From: Thiogranum sp.
GTDB lineage: Bacteria > Pseudomonadota > Gammaproteobacteria > DSM-19610
Reading direction: 5' to 3'
Length of the DNA: 64,000 nucleotides
Assembly: GCA_030148775.1 (NCBI GenBank)
Contig: JASBST010000005.1
Location: 1-64,000 of the forward strand
The notes under the pieces were generated by a model. The model had not been told where the DNA came from. It did not search any database and was given only the letters and a program-made list of their open reading frames with translations. Position numbers and translations under genes: made by a program. Shown here in pieces: positions 25,930 to 36,640 of this stretch. Position 1 is the first letter of the stretch. The number at the start of each line of letters is the position of its first letter.

Positions 25930-26832
25930 ATGAACGTGAAATCCTCCTCTTGGCGCCACTTTATCGGTATCTGGCTGGGCCTGATCGTCACCCTATTGAC
26001 GCCCGCGGTCGCGGCGGCGGGGGAATTCGATCATGGCCTGCTGTGGAAGATCGACAAGCCGGGGCTGGCGCCGAGTTATCTGTTCGGCACCATGCACAGC
26101 GAGGACCCCGCGGTGGTGCGGCTGCCGCCCGCGGTTAAACAGGCTTTCGACCAGGCCGACGCCGTGACCCTGGAGGTGGTGCTCGATCCGACCTCGCTGC
26201 TGGCCATGACCGGCGCGTTCATGCTCGCCGACGGCAGTCGTTTACAGGCGCATGTCGGCGACTCGCTGTATCGCGCCTCGGTCAAGGCGCTGGCCGGTTA
26301 CGGCATGCCGGAGCTCATGGTCGAGCGCATGAAGCCGTGGGCGGTGGCCGTGACCCTGATGACACCGCCGACCCGGACCGGCACGGTGCTGGACCTGAGT
26401 CTTTACGAGCAGGCGGTGGCCGCGGGGAAACCGGTCGACGGTCTGGAGACGCCGCTCGAGCAGTTGGCCGTCTTCGATGACCTTTCGGCGCGTGAGCAGC
26501 GCGTGCTGCTGGAAAACGCCCTCGCCCACCTGGAGGAGGTGCCGCGGGAGCTGACGCGCTTGAAAGCGGCGTATCTGGCGCGCGACCTGGCGCGGTTGGT
26601 CGAACTCAGCGACGCCTCGATGGCCAGCCTCAGCGCCGCCGACGCGCGTACCGCGCGCCGCTTCAATGAAAAACTGATTGTCGAGCGCAACCGGCGCATG
26701 GCCGAGCGCATGCAAACGCGTCTGCGTCCGGGACGGCGTTTTATCGCCGTCGGCGCGCTGCACCTGCCGGGCGAACAGGGCTTGTTGAAGCTGCTGAGCC
26801 GGCGCGGCTATCGGGTGAGCGCGGTCTATTGA
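25930..26832 (+). CDS. TraB/GumN family protein
   Basis: A 300-residue exported protein of the TraB/PrgY/GumN (Tiki-like) family, members of which are putative metalloproteases. An N-terminal signal peptide (basic NVKSSSWR, hydrophobic core, PAVAAAGE cleavage region) is followed by [10 protein letters not shown], which carries the first conserved Gly-Thr-x-His, [10 protein letters not shown], and the C-terminal [15 protein letters not shown] block. Bacterial members have unknown substrates. It is divergent from rnt and convergent with pyrC, separated from the latter by a 6-bp GC inverted repeat at 26834-26850. Confidence 0.88.
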   Translation: MNVKSSSWRHFIGIWLGLIVTLLTPAVAAAGEFDHGLLWKIDKPGLAPSYLFGTMHSEDPAVVRLPPAVKQAFDQADAVTLEVVLDPTSLLAMTGAFMLADGSRLQAHVGDSLYRASVKALAGYGMPELMVERMKPWAVAVTLMTPPTRTGTVLDLSLYEQAVAAGKPVDGLETPLEQLAVFDDLSAREQRVLLENALAHLEEVPRELTRLKAAYLARDLARLVELSDASMASLSAADARTARRFNEKLIVERNRRMAERMQTRLRPGRRFIAVGALHLPGEQGLLKLLSRRGYRVSAVY

Positions 26833-26851
26833 CGCGGCGTTGCCCGCCGCT

Positions 26852-27883
26852 CTAGGTGCGCAGCTTCCAGCCGAGCGTTTCGCCCGCGCGCATCGGCACC
26901 AGTTTGTCGCCGTCCAGCGGATAACTGGCGGGCACCTCCCAGTCACATTTCTCCAGCACGATCTCGTCACGGTTGCGCGGCAGACCGTAAAAATCCGCGC
27001 CGTGGAAACTGGCAAAGGCCTCGAGTTGATCCAGTGCCCCGGCCTGTTCGAAGGCTTGCGCATAGAGTTCCATGGCCGCGTGCGCGGTATACAGACCGGC
27101 GCAACCGCAGGCGCTCTCCTTGGCCTGGCGCGGGTGCGGGGCGCTGTCGGTGCCGAGAAAAAACTTGCCGCTGCCGCCGGTGGCCGCGGCCAACAGCGCC
27201 TCACGGTGGCGCTCGCGCTTGAGTACCGGCAGGCAGTAATTGTGTGGACGCAGGCCGCCGGCGAACATGGCGTTGCGATTGAGCAGCAGATGATGCGCCG
27301 TCAGCGTGCCGGCGACGTTGTCGCCGCTTTCCTGGACAAATGCCACGCCGTCGCGGGTGGTGACGTGTTCGAGCACGATTCTCAGTTGTGGCAGCCGCCG
27401 CGTCAGCGGCGCCAGTATGCGCTCGATAAAGACGGCTTCGCGGTCGAACACGTCCACTTGCGGATCGGTGACCTCGGCGTGAACCAGCAGCGGCATACCG
27501 AGTTCCTGCATGGCTTCGAGCGTGCCGTAGGTGTTCTCGATGGCGGTGACCCCCGAATCGGCATTGGTGGTGGCCCCGGCGGGGTAGAGTTTCACCGCGT
27601 ATACTGCGGCGCTGGCTTTGGCGGCGTGGATTTCCTCGGCCGGCGTGTTGTCTGTGAGATACAGTGTCATCAACGGTTCGAAGCGGCTGTCGGCCGGCAG
27701 CGCGGCCACAATCCGTTGCCGATACGCCAGCGCCGCCGCGGTGGTGGCCACCGGCGGTTTCAGGTTGGGCATGATGATGGCGCGCCCGAACTGGGCCGCG
27801 CTGTGGCCGATCACCGCCCGCATCGCTGCGCCGTCGCGTACGTGCAGATGCCAGTCGTCGGGGCGCTTCAGGGTCAATCTCAT
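26852..27883 (-). CDS. pyrC: Dihydroorotase, class II
   Basis: A 343-residue zinc amidohydrolase that closes carbamoyl aspartate to dihydroorotate in pyrimidine synthesis. The first zinc motif is [10 protein letters not shown] right at the N-terminus, the carboxylated Lys is in [16 protein letters not shown], and further ligands lie in [19 protein letters not shown] and GTDSAPHPR. The ATG at 27883 gives the standard start [11 protein letters not shown]; open frames extend further upstream but are not part of the family. It is monocistronic as far as can be seen. Confidence 0.96.
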   Translation of the reverse strand: MRLTLKRPDDWHLHVRDGAAMRAVIGHSAAQFGRAIIMPNLKPPVATTAAALAYRQRIVAALPADSRFEPLMTLYLTDNTPAEEIHAAKASAAVYAVKLYPAGATTNADSGVTAIENTYGTLEAMQELGMPLLVHAEVTDPQVDVFDREAVFIERILAPLTRRLPQLRIVLEHVTTRDGVAFVQESGDNVAGTLTAHHLLLNRNAMFAGGLRPHNYCLPVLKRERHREALLAAATGGSGKFFLGTDSAPHPRQAKESACGCAGLYTAHAAMELYAQAFEQAGALDQLEAFASFHGADFYGLPRNRDEIVLEKCDWEVPASYPLDGDKLVPMRAGETLGWKLRT

Positions 27884-28150
27884 GTCTGGGATTCCTGTTG
27901 TTTTCCGTTGATTTTGCGACGCTTTTGCAGTGGTTGCGGGCAACTTTCGCCTTGACCTGATGGCGCAAAACAAAGATCATAGCGCGCTTGGTTTTGCTCC
28001 GGCTGACGGGCGCCCGGGCGCGCTTCACGCCGGGCGCGGCAGCGCCGGCGCCGAAGCCGGCAGCATGCTAAATATTCTGTGAACTTTCAATAAGTTTCTA
28101 ATTCATTCACGGGGCACTGGTGCAGGCCCCTTGGAACAGCAAGGAGCCTC

Positions 28151-29143
28151 ATGAACGTCGCCGACAAAAAACGGCTGCTGCGCGAAATGTTATTTGCGCG
28201 GCGCTTTGAGGAGCGCTGCTACGAAGCGTATGTCGAACGAAAAATAGGCGGATTCCTCCACCTTTACCCCGGTCAGGAAGCCTGCTGCCACGGTGTGCTG
28301 GAGGCGGCGCGCCCCGGCCAGGACTATGTGATCACCGGTTATCGCGACCATGTGCACGCCATTAAATGCGGTGCCGATCCCAAGGAAGTGATGGCCGAGC
28401 TTTACGCCAAGGAGACCGGTTCGTCCAAGGGGCGCGGCGGCTCAATGCATATTTTCGCCGCCGAGCATCATTTTATGGGCGGCTATGCACTGGTCGGCGG
28501 CCCCTTCCCGCTGGCCGCCGGCATGGCCAAGGCGATTAAAATGAAGGGCGGCGACGAAATTGCCATCTGCTTTCTCGGCGACGCCGCCAACAACCAGGGT
28601 ACCTTCCACGAATCGCTCAACATGGCCAAGCTGTGGGAATTGCCGGTGCTGTACGTGTGCGAGAACAATCTATATGGAATCGGTACCCGTATCGACCGTT
28701 CCACCGCGGTGATCGATCAGTACAAACGCGTCTCGGGCTATAACATCCCCTCGGCCCAGGAAGACGGGCAGGATATCGAAAAGGTATTCGCGGCGGCGAA
28801 AAAAGCCGTCGATCATGTGCGTTCGGGCAAGGGGCCTTATTTCCTCGAACTGATGACCTACCGCTATCGCGGTCACTCCATGTCCGATTCCAATGCCTAT
28901 CGCTCCAAGAAGGAGGAGCGTATGTGGTCGGAGCGCGACCCGATCATCCTGTTGCGCGACCGGCTCATCAAGGCCGGTGAGATCAGCAAGGACGATTACA
29001 AGGCGATGGACACCGAAATTCTCGACAGCATCGAGAACGAGGTGATCGCCTTTGCCGAATCCTCGCCCGAGCCGCGCGTCGAGGAGCTGGAGAAATATGT
29101 GCTGGCGGAGAACGATCCGTGGGTGTACGGAGGGGGACGCTGA
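28151..29143 (+). CDS. pdhA: Pyruvate dehydrogenase E1 component, alpha subunit
   Basis: A 330-residue thiamine diphosphate-dependent subunit of the heterotetrameric E1. It shows the substrate and phosphorylation-loop regions YRGHSMSDSNAYR and the thiamine-binding motif beginning GDGAANQG-like (FLGDAANNQGTFHESLN, with Ala in place of the second Gly). Ribosome site AAGGAG lies before the ATG. It heads an operon with the beta subunit (stop and start share a base) and the E2-E3 fusion, giving a complete pyruvate dehydrogenase complex. The 267 bases upstream hold GC-rich inverted repeats but no promoter I would commit to. Confidence 0.94.
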   Translation: MNVADKKRLLREMLFARRFEERCYEAYVERKIGGFLHLYPGQEACCHGVLEAARPGQDYVITGYRDHVHAIKCGADPKEVMAELYAKETGSSKGRGGSMHIFAAEHHFMGGYALVGGPFPLAAGMAKAIKMKGGDEIAICFLGDAANNQGTFHESLNMAKLWELPVLYVCENNLYGIGTRIDRSTAVIDQYKRVSGYNIPSAQEDGQDIEKVFAAAKKAVDHVRSGKGPYFLELMTYRYRGHSMSDSNAYRSKKEERMWSERDPIILLRDRLIKAGEISKDDYKAMDTEILDSIENEVIAFAESSPEPRVEELEKYVLAENDPWVYGGGR

Positions 29144-30123
29144 TGGCCGAGATCATGTACTGGGAGGCGATCCGCCGCGCCCACGACGAAGAAATGGAAC
29201 GCGATCCGCTGGTGATCTGCATGGGCGAGGACATCGGTGTCGCCGGTGGTACCTATAAAGCCACCAAGGGCCTGTACGAAAAGTACGGCGCCGAGCGGGT
29301 GATCGATACGCCGATCTCGGAGAACGGGTACACCGGTGTGGGTATAGGCGCGTCCTTTCTGGGTGTGCGCCCCATTATCGAAATCATGTCGGTCAACTTC
29401 GCCTGGCTGGCGATGGACCAGCTGTTCAACAGCGCGGCCAAAGTGCGTTACATGTCCGGCGGCCAGGTGAGCGCGCCACTGGTGGTGCGCTCGGCCGGCG
29501 GCACCGCGCACCAGTTGGGCGCGCAACACTCGGCGCGCATGGAGAAGGTCTTTATGGGGATCGCCGGGTTGCGCGTGGTCACGCCGTCCAATCCGCGCCA
29601 GGCTTACGGTCTGCTGAAATCCGCCGTGCGTTGCAACGACCCGGTCTACATCAACGAACACGAACTGATGTACAACATGAAAGGCGAGGTGCCCGACGGC
29701 GAATATTTCCATCCGCTGGAAGGTTCCGAGGTGGCCCGTGAAGGCAGCGACGTGACCCTGTTCGGTTACAATATTTCGCTCCACTGGTGTCTGCAGGCGG
29801 CGCAAACGCTGGCCCAAGAGCACGGCATTAACGCCGAGGTGGTCGACCTTTACGCCCTGGCCCCGCTCGATCGCGCCGGCATCGCTGCGACCGTGCGCAA
29901 GACCCACCGCGCGGTGATCGTCGAGGAGGCCGAACCGGCCGTCGGCGTGGGCGCGGAAGTCATGGCGATCATCAACGAAGAATGTTTTTTCGAGCTCGAC
30001 GCCGCGCCGGTGCGCGTCTCGGCGGCCAACGTGCCCATGCCCTACAACCACAAGCTGGAAAAGGCGGCGATACCCAACGCCGCCGATGTGGTCGCGGCCG
30101 TGCGCAAAATGCTCGGCAAGTAG
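29143..30123 (+). CDS. pdhB: Pyruvate dehydrogenase E1 component, beta subunit
   Basis: A 326-residue beta subunit of E1. Conserved stretches are MGEDIGVAGGTYKATKGL, DTPISENGYTGVGIGAS, SAGGTAHQLGAQHS and VEEAEPAVGVGAEV. It contributes to the thiamine site and binds the E2 scaffold. The ATG at 29143 overlaps the pdhA stop codon (TGATG), so translation is coupled. A gap of about 105 bases precedes the E2-E3 gene, with no clear terminator. Confidence 0.95.
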   Translation: MAEIMYWEAIRRAHDEEMERDPLVICMGEDIGVAGGTYKATKGLYEKYGAERVIDTPISENGYTGVGIGASFLGVRPIIEIMSVNFAWLAMDQLFNSAAKVRYMSGGQVSAPLVVRSAGGTAHQLGAQHSARMEKVFMGIAGLRVVTPSNPRQAYGLLKSAVRCNDPVYINEHELMYNMKGEVPDGEYFHPLEGSEVAREGSDVTLFGYNISLHWCLQAAQTLAQEHGINAEVVDLYALAPLDRAGIAATVRKTHRAVIVEEAEPAVGVGAEVMAIINEECFFELDAAPVRVSAANVPMPYNHKLEKAAIPNAADVVAAVRKMLGK

Positions 30124-30228
30124 GCCGGTCGGCCGGCGCGGCGCCAGGAACGCCGGCTTCGCAGCAGTATGATACCGGCGGCCGTTCCTGGTGTGCCGCC
30201 GGTTAAAACTTCAGGATTTGGATCGAGC

Positions 30229-33200
30229 ATGGCTGAACCCTACGTGATTAAAATGCCGCAGCTTTCGGACACCATGACCGAAGGCGTGGTCGTCAGCTGG
30301 GAGAAACAACCCGGGGACAGGATCGAGCGCGGCGATATTGTCGCCACGGTGGAAACCGACAAGGCGATCATGGACGTGGAAGTGTTCCGCGAAGGTTATC
30401 TGGCCGGGCCGCTGGCCGAGGTCGACAGTACTGTGCCCGTGGGCGAGGCGATGGCCTATCTGGTGGCCGATGCCGAGGCCGCGCAAGGCGATGTCGCGGC
30501 GCCGGCGGCGGCGAATTCCTCACCCGCCCGGGCCGAGGCGCCGGCGGACGCGACACTTTCTGTAGCCGAGACGGCGCCGGCTCCCGCGACTGCGGTGGCA
30601 CCGGACGGCGCCAGCTATACCATCAGCATGCCACAGCTCTCCGACACCATGACCGAAGGTGTGGTGGTGAGCTGGGAGAAAAGTGTCGGCGAGCGGATCG
30701 AGCGCGGCACGGTGGTGGCCACGGTCGAGACCGACAAGGCGATCATGGACGTCGAGGTGTTCCGCGAAGGCTATCTGTCCGGGCCGTTGGCGCCCGTGGA
30801 CGCCGTGGTGCCCGTGGGTGGCGCGCTGGCCTATCTGGTGGAGAGCGCCGGGCAGGCTGTGGACGCCGAGGCCGATATGACCGCGGCGGCCGCCATCGCA
30901 ACCGCCGCGACCGGCACCGGGGAAGCGGCGAGCGGTAAAGCGGCGGCCAGCACCGCCAGCGCCGTTGCCTCGCCGTCTACGCCGGTCGGCGGCGGTCGTA
31001 TCGCCGCACGCCCGCGGGGCCGCGGCGCCAGCCCCTACGCGCGTGCCCTGGCCGGCCAGCGCGGCATCGATCTCGACGCCGTGCAGGGCAGCGGACCGGG
31101 TGGTGTGATCGTGGCCGGGGATCTGGCCGCGGCGGGGACGACCGGCCCCGTGCAGGCGGGTTTCCCGCAAGTGGTGGTGCCGGGCGATGGTCGCGCCATG
31201 AACAAACTGGAAAAGGCCATCAGCGACGCCATGACCGGCTCGCTCGGCATGCCGACCTTCCATGTCACCACCCATATCAAGCTCGGCGCGCTGATCAAGG
31301 CGGCGAAAGCGCAGGGCGCGTCGGTGACCGTGGCCATCGCCAAGGCCTGCGCGCTGGCGATGCAGCAGTTGCCGAAGATGAACTGGTGCTATCAGCCGCA
31401 GGACAAACTGGTGGAGCGCAGCCAGGTCGATATCGGTATGGCGGTGGCGGCCGACGGCGGCGGACTGGTGGTACCGGTGCTGCGCCAGTGCGAAGCGCGC
31501 GATCTGGCGGCGCTCAACAGCGACTGGAAGGACCTGGTCGAGCGCGCGCGCAAGCGCCGTCTCAAACCCGAGGAATACACCGGTTCGACATTTCAGATCT
31601 CTAATATGGGCATGTTCGGCGTCAGTCATTTCGACGCCATTGCCACCCCCGGTATCGCCGCCATTCTGGCGATCTCGGCCAATACCGAGCAGGGCAGCCC
31701 GTTCACCATCACCGCCGATCACCGCGTGGTCAACGGCGCCGACGTCGCGCAGTATCTGCAGGCACTGAAAACGCTGGTGGAGCAGCCCGACAGATGGATG
31801 GAACCTTCCGGTCCGGCCATTCCCGAGGGCGACTGGGACTACGATGTGGTCGTGGTCGGCGGCGGCCCCGGCGGCGAGGACTGCGCCCGCGATCTGGCCG
31901 GCCACGGCTTGAAAGTCGCGCTGGTCAACGACGCGCCGTTCCCCGGCGGCGAGTGTCTGTGGCGCGGCTGCATTCCGTCCAAGGCCTGGCGCGCCGCGGC
32001 CGACCGTATCCGCGACCGCCTGCACGATGAGCACCTCGGTATCACACCGGGCAAGCCGAAGCTCGACTGGAACAAACTGGAACAGACGCGGCGCCAGGTA
32101 TTGGAAACCCGCGGTGAAATGGCGCTCAAGACCGACACCGGCGTCAAGATCAAATACCTCCAGGGGTTCGGTCGCTTCGTCGATGCGCATACACTGTTCG
32201 TCGATACGTCGGGCAACAACGATAATGCGCACGCCCGCGCCACGGTCGGCGACACGGCCAAAGGCGAGTCGATCAGTTTCGGCTGCGCGGTCATCGCCAC
32301 CGGCGCGCCGCCGTTCGTGCCGCCGATTCCCGGTGCCCGCGAGGGCCTGGTCGAGGGCGGCGGCGTACTGACGTCCGATACCGTCTGGATGCTGCCGGCG
32401 CAACCGAAGAAGCTAGTGGTCATCGGCGGCGGCGCCATCGGTCTGGAAATGGCGCAGCTGATGCAGGATTTCGGCGCCCGCGTAACCTTGCTGGAAGCGC
32501 GCGAGCGGATTCTCGCGGAAGTGGAAGGCGAGATTGCCAAACACCTGACCGCGGTGCTTAACGACGATCCGCGTCTGGAAATCCATACTTCGGTGCAGAT
32601 CGGCAAAGTCTCCGGCAATGCCGGCGACGTGCGCGTGACCTATAAAGACGCCGACGGCAAGTCGCGCAGCGTCAAGGCCGACTATGTCATCATGGGTACC
32701 GGCAAACGGCCGGTACTGGACGGTCTGGGGCTGGAGAATCTCGGTGTCGAAACCGAAGGGCCGGCGATCAAGGTCGATGCCCGTTGCCGGACCAGTGTGG
32801 CCCACGTTTTCGCCATCGGCGATGTGGTGCCGGGTTACATGCTGGCGCACACCGCGGCGCAGCAGGGACGGGTGGCGGCGGCCACCATTCTCGGCGAGGA
32901 CATGCGTTACGACCAGGACAAAGACTGCGGCGTGATTTTCACCCGTCCCGAAGCGGCCTTCGTCGGCCTGTCGCTGGAACAGGCCAAAGCCAGGGGTATC
33001 GACGCCGTCGAGGCGAAGGTGCCGATCAACATCGACGCCAAGGCGATGATCAACGACGAGCAGCACGGCATGATCAAGCTGGTGGCGGACAAGGCCAGTC
33101 AGCGTATTATCGGTGTGCACCTGTTGGCCGATCACGCCGACACGCTGATCGGCGAGGCGGTAATGATGGTCTCCGCCGGCATGAGCTTGCAGCAGGTGGG

Positions 33201-33303
33201 CAACGCCATCCATCCGCACCCGACCCAGACCGAGCTGTTTGGCGAACTGGCCCGCCGGCTGGGTTCGCGCCTGCGCCGTAGCGCAAAAATCCGCGCCAAG
33301 TAA
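30229..33303 (+). CDS. Fused dihydrolipoamide acetyltransferase (E2) and dihydrolipoamide dehydrogenase (E3)
   Basis: One 1024-residue polypeptide holds the remaining two enzymes of the complex. In order: lipoyl domain 1 (lipoyl Lys45 in VETDKA), an Ala/Pro linker, lipoyl domain 2 (Lys170), a second linker, a peripheral subunit-binding domain (about 266-303), the E2 catalytic domain (about 320-520, active-site DHRVVNG at 497-503), a short linker, and a full E3 flavoprotein (about 536-1024). E3 has the FAD motif VVVGGGPGGE, the redox pair Cys576 and Cys581 in CLWRGC, VVIGGGAIGLEMAQ for NAD and the terminal HPHPTQTE. The frame is open throughout. E2 and E3 are normally separate genes. Confidence 0.94.
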   Translation: MAEPYVIKMPQLSDTMTEGVVVSWEKQPGDRIERGDIVATVETDKAIMDVEVFREGYLAGPLAEVDSTVPVGEAMAYLVADAEAAQGDVAAPAAANSSPARAEAPADATLSVAETAPAPATAVAPDGASYTISMPQLSDTMTEGVVVSWEKSVGERIERGTVVATVETDKAIMDVEVFREGYLSGPLAPVDAVVPVGGALAYLVESAGQAVDAEADMTAAAAIATAATGTGEAASGKAAASTASAVASPSTPVGGGRIAARPRGRGASPYARALAGQRGIDLDAVQGSGPGGVIVAGDLAAAGTTGPVQAGFPQVVVPGDGRAMNKLEKAISDAMTGSLGMPTFHVTTHIKLGALIKAAKAQGASVTVAIAKACALAMQQLPKMNWCYQPQDKLVERSQVDIGMAVAADGGGLVVPVLRQCEARDLAALNSDWKDLVERARKRRLKPEEYTGSTFQISNMGMFGVSHFDAIATPGIAAILAISANTEQGSPFTITADHRVVNGADVAQYLQALKTLVEQPDRWMEPSGPAIPEGDWDYDVVVVGGGPGGEDCARDLAGHGLKVALVNDAPFPGGECLWRGCIPSKAWRAAADRIRDRLHDEHLGITPGKPKLDWNKLEQTRRQVLETRGEMALKTDTGVKIKYLQGFGRFVDAHTLFVDTSGNNDNAHARATVGDTAKGESISFGCAVIATGAPPFVPPIPGAREGLVEGGGVLTSDTVWMLPAQPKKLVVIGGGAIGLEMAQLMQDFGARVTLLEARERILAEVEGEIAKHLTAVLNDDPRLEIHTSVQIGKVSGNAGDVRVTYKDADGKSRSVKADYVIMGTGKRPVLDGLGLENLGVETEGPAIKVDARCRTSVAHVFAIGDVVPGYMLAHTAAQQGRVAAATILGEDMRYDQDKDCGVIFTRPEAAFVGLSLEQAKARGIDAVEAKVPINIDAKAMINDEQHGMIKLVADKASQRIIGVHLLADHADTLIGEAVMMVSAGMSLQQVGNAIHPHPTQTELFGELARRLGSRLRRSAKIRAK

Positions 33304-33339
33304 GCCCTTGTTCTGTTAACCAGTGAGCACCTGAAGTCC

Positions 33340-34551
<1,212 letters not shown>

Positions 34552-34603
34552 AGGCCAGCGCGCCGCCGGTTTTCGGCTGGCGCCCGTCACAAGGAGACAC
34601 GAC

Positions 34604-34987
34604 ATGCGCATGCTGCATACCATGCTGCGGGTCGGCGACCTGCAACGCTCGATCGATTTTTATACCCAGGTGCTGGGCATGCAACTGCTGCGGCGGAAGG
34701 ATTATCCGGACGGCCGCTTTACCCTGGCTTTTGTCGGTTACGGCGACGAGTCCGAACACACCGTGCTGGAGCTGACCCACAATTGGGACACCGGCCATTA
34801 CGATCTGGGCGACGGTTACGGTCACATCGCGCTGGAGGTGGACGATGTCTATCAGGCGGCCGAGGAAATCCGCCAGCGCGGCGGCAAAATTTTACGCGAG
34901 GCCGGCCCGATGAACGCCGGCACCACCATCATCGCCTTTGTCGCCGACCCCGACGGTTATCCGGTCGAACTGATCGGCAAAAAGTAA
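34604..34987 (+). CDS. gloA: Lactoylglutathione lyase (glyoxalase I)
   Basis: A 127-residue metal-dependent lyase that converts the methylglyoxal-glutathione hemithioacetal to S-lactoylglutathione. The two beta-alpha-beta repeats begin [17 protein letters not shown] and [12 protein letters not shown]; metal ligands are His5, the Glu in TVLELTHNW, the His of YGHIALEV and the Glu of [15 protein letters not shown] precedes the ATG at 34604. It lies 52 bases after argG. Confidence 0.95.
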   Translation: MRMLHTMLRVGDLQRSIDFYTQVLGMQLLRRKDYPDGRFTLAFVGYGDESEHTVLELTHNWDTGHYDLGDGYGHIALEVDDVYQAAEEIRQRGGKILREAGPMNAGTTIIAFVADPDGYPVELIGKK

Positions 34988-35143
34988 GTCCGCCGCGGGT
35001 GGTCGGCCGGAACCGGCGCCGCGCTTGCCGTCGGCTCGAGCGGGTTCGGGTGGCGCAATAGGCTCACGGTCACGGCGGGATAATTCGGTTTGGCGGGCAA
35101 AGTGAGGTAACCTTGCGCCACCGACACCGCGTTCCGAACGCTC

Positions 35144-36634
35144 ATGCATAATCCAGACGTGCCAGCCTCTTTCGACAGCATCGACAAGCCCGCCCTGGTG
35201 CGGGCGTTACGGCAGCTGCTGCCCGCTGAATCCGTCCTGGATCGGCGCGAGGATCTGCGCCCTTATGAATGCGATGGTTTGTCGGCTTATCGCCAGCTGC
35301 CCCTGGTGACGGTACTGCCGGAAACCGTCGAGCAGGTGCAGGCCATTGTGCGTCTGTGCCACCAGCGGCGGGTGCCGGTGGTGGCGCGTGGGGCCGGCAC
35401 CGGACTGTCCGGCGGCGCCCTGCCGCACCAGCAGGGTGTGCTGTTGAGCCTGGCGAAATTCAGCGCGATTCTTTCCATCGATACCGAGCAGTGTCTGGCG
35501 CGGGTGCAGCCGGGGGTGCGCAATCTGGCGATCTCCCAGGCGGTGGCGCCGCACGGTCTTTATTATGCCCCGGACCCCTCGTCGCAGATTGCCTGCACCA
35601 TCGGTGGCAACGTGGCGGAAAATTCCGGCGGCGTGCATTGCCTGAAATACGGGCTTACCGTGCATAACATTCAGGCGCTGAAGATTGTCACCATCGAGGG
35701 CGAGTTGCTGAGCATCGGCGGCGGCGGTCTGGACGCGCCCGGCTACGATCTGCTGGCGCTGCTGACCGGTTCGGAAGGCATGCTCGGCGTGATTGTCGAA
35801 GTCACCGTGAAGCTGTTGCCGCTGCCGGAGCGGGCGCAGGTGCTGCTGGCGGCTTTTGACGATGTCGCCCGGGCCGCCGAGGCGGTCGGCAACATTATCG
35901 CCGCCGGCATTATTCCCGCCGGACTGGAAATGATGGACCGGCCGGCGATCCAGGCGGCGGAGGATTTCGTTCACGCCGGCTATCCGCGCGACGCCGCTGC
36001 CATCCTGCTGTGCGAGGTGGACGGCAGCAACGAGGAGGTGTCCGCGCATGTTTTTCAGGTGCGGCGGATTCTCAAGGACAGCGGCGCCACCGAGGTGCGC
36101 ACCGCGCGTGACGCGGCCGAGCGGGAGGCGTTCTGGAAAGGGCGCAAGGCGGCTTTTCCGGCGGTGGGAAGGATATCGCCCGATTATTATTGTATGGACG
36201 GCACCATTCCGCGCCGGCACCTGCCACAGGTGCTGCGGGAGATTTCGCAACTGTCGCAACAGTACGGGTTGGCGGTGGCCAACGTGTTTCATGCCGGCGA
36301 CGGCAATTTGCACCCGCTGATACTTTACGATGCCAACAAACCGGGTGAACTCGAGCGTACCGAGGCGTTCGGCGGCCGCATCCTGGAGCTGTGCGTGCGT
36401 GTGGGTGGCACCATTACGGGCGAGCACGGCGTCGGGGTGGAAAAGATCAATCAGATGTGCGCCCAGTTCGGCAGTGCCGAACTGGCGCAGTTTCATGCCA
36501 TTAAGGCGGCCTTCGATACAGACGGCTTGCTCAACCCCGGCAAGGCCGTGCCCAGCCTGCACCGCTGCGCCGAACTCGGCGCGATGCATGTCCACCGCGG
36601 TGAATTGCCGTTTCCGGAACTGGAGCGTTTCTGA
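35144..36634 (+). CDS. glcD: Glycolate oxidase subunit GlcD (FAD-linked)
   Basis: A 496-residue flavoprotein of the FAD-binding PCMH family, oxidising glycolate (or D-lactate) to glyoxylate. The FAD-binding part has PVVARGAGTGLSGGALPHQ, ACTIGGNVAENSGGVHCLKYG and TGSEGMLGVI; the C-terminal domain has NVFHAGDGNLHPLI and GTITGEHGVGVEKI. It is first of glcDEF, each gene separated by short gaps, so the three subunits are made together. Confidence 0.94.
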   Translation: MHNPDVPASFDSIDKPALVRALRQLLPAESVLDRREDLRPYECDGLSAYRQLPLVTVLPETVEQVQAIVRLCHQRRVPVVARGAGTGLSGGALPHQQGVLLSLAKFSAILSIDTEQCLARVQPGVRNLAISQAVAPHGLYYAPDPSSQIACTIGGNVAENSGGVHCLKYGLTVHNIQALKIVTIEGELLSIGGGGLDAPGYDLLALLTGSEGMLGVIVEVTVKLLPLPERAQVLLAAFDDVARAAEAVGNIIAAGIIPAGLEMMDRPAIQAAEDFVHAGYPRDAAAILLCEVDGSNEEVSAHVFQVRRILKDSGATEVRTARDAAEREAFWKGRKAAFPAVGRISPDYYCMDGTIPRRHLPQVLREISQLSQQYGLAVANVFHAGDGNLHPLILYDANKPGELERTEAFGGRILELCVRVGGTITGEHGVGVEKINQMCAQFGSAELAQFHAIKAAFDTDGLLNPGKAVPSLHRCAELGAMHVHRGELPFPELERF

Positions 36635-36640
36635 ATCCGC

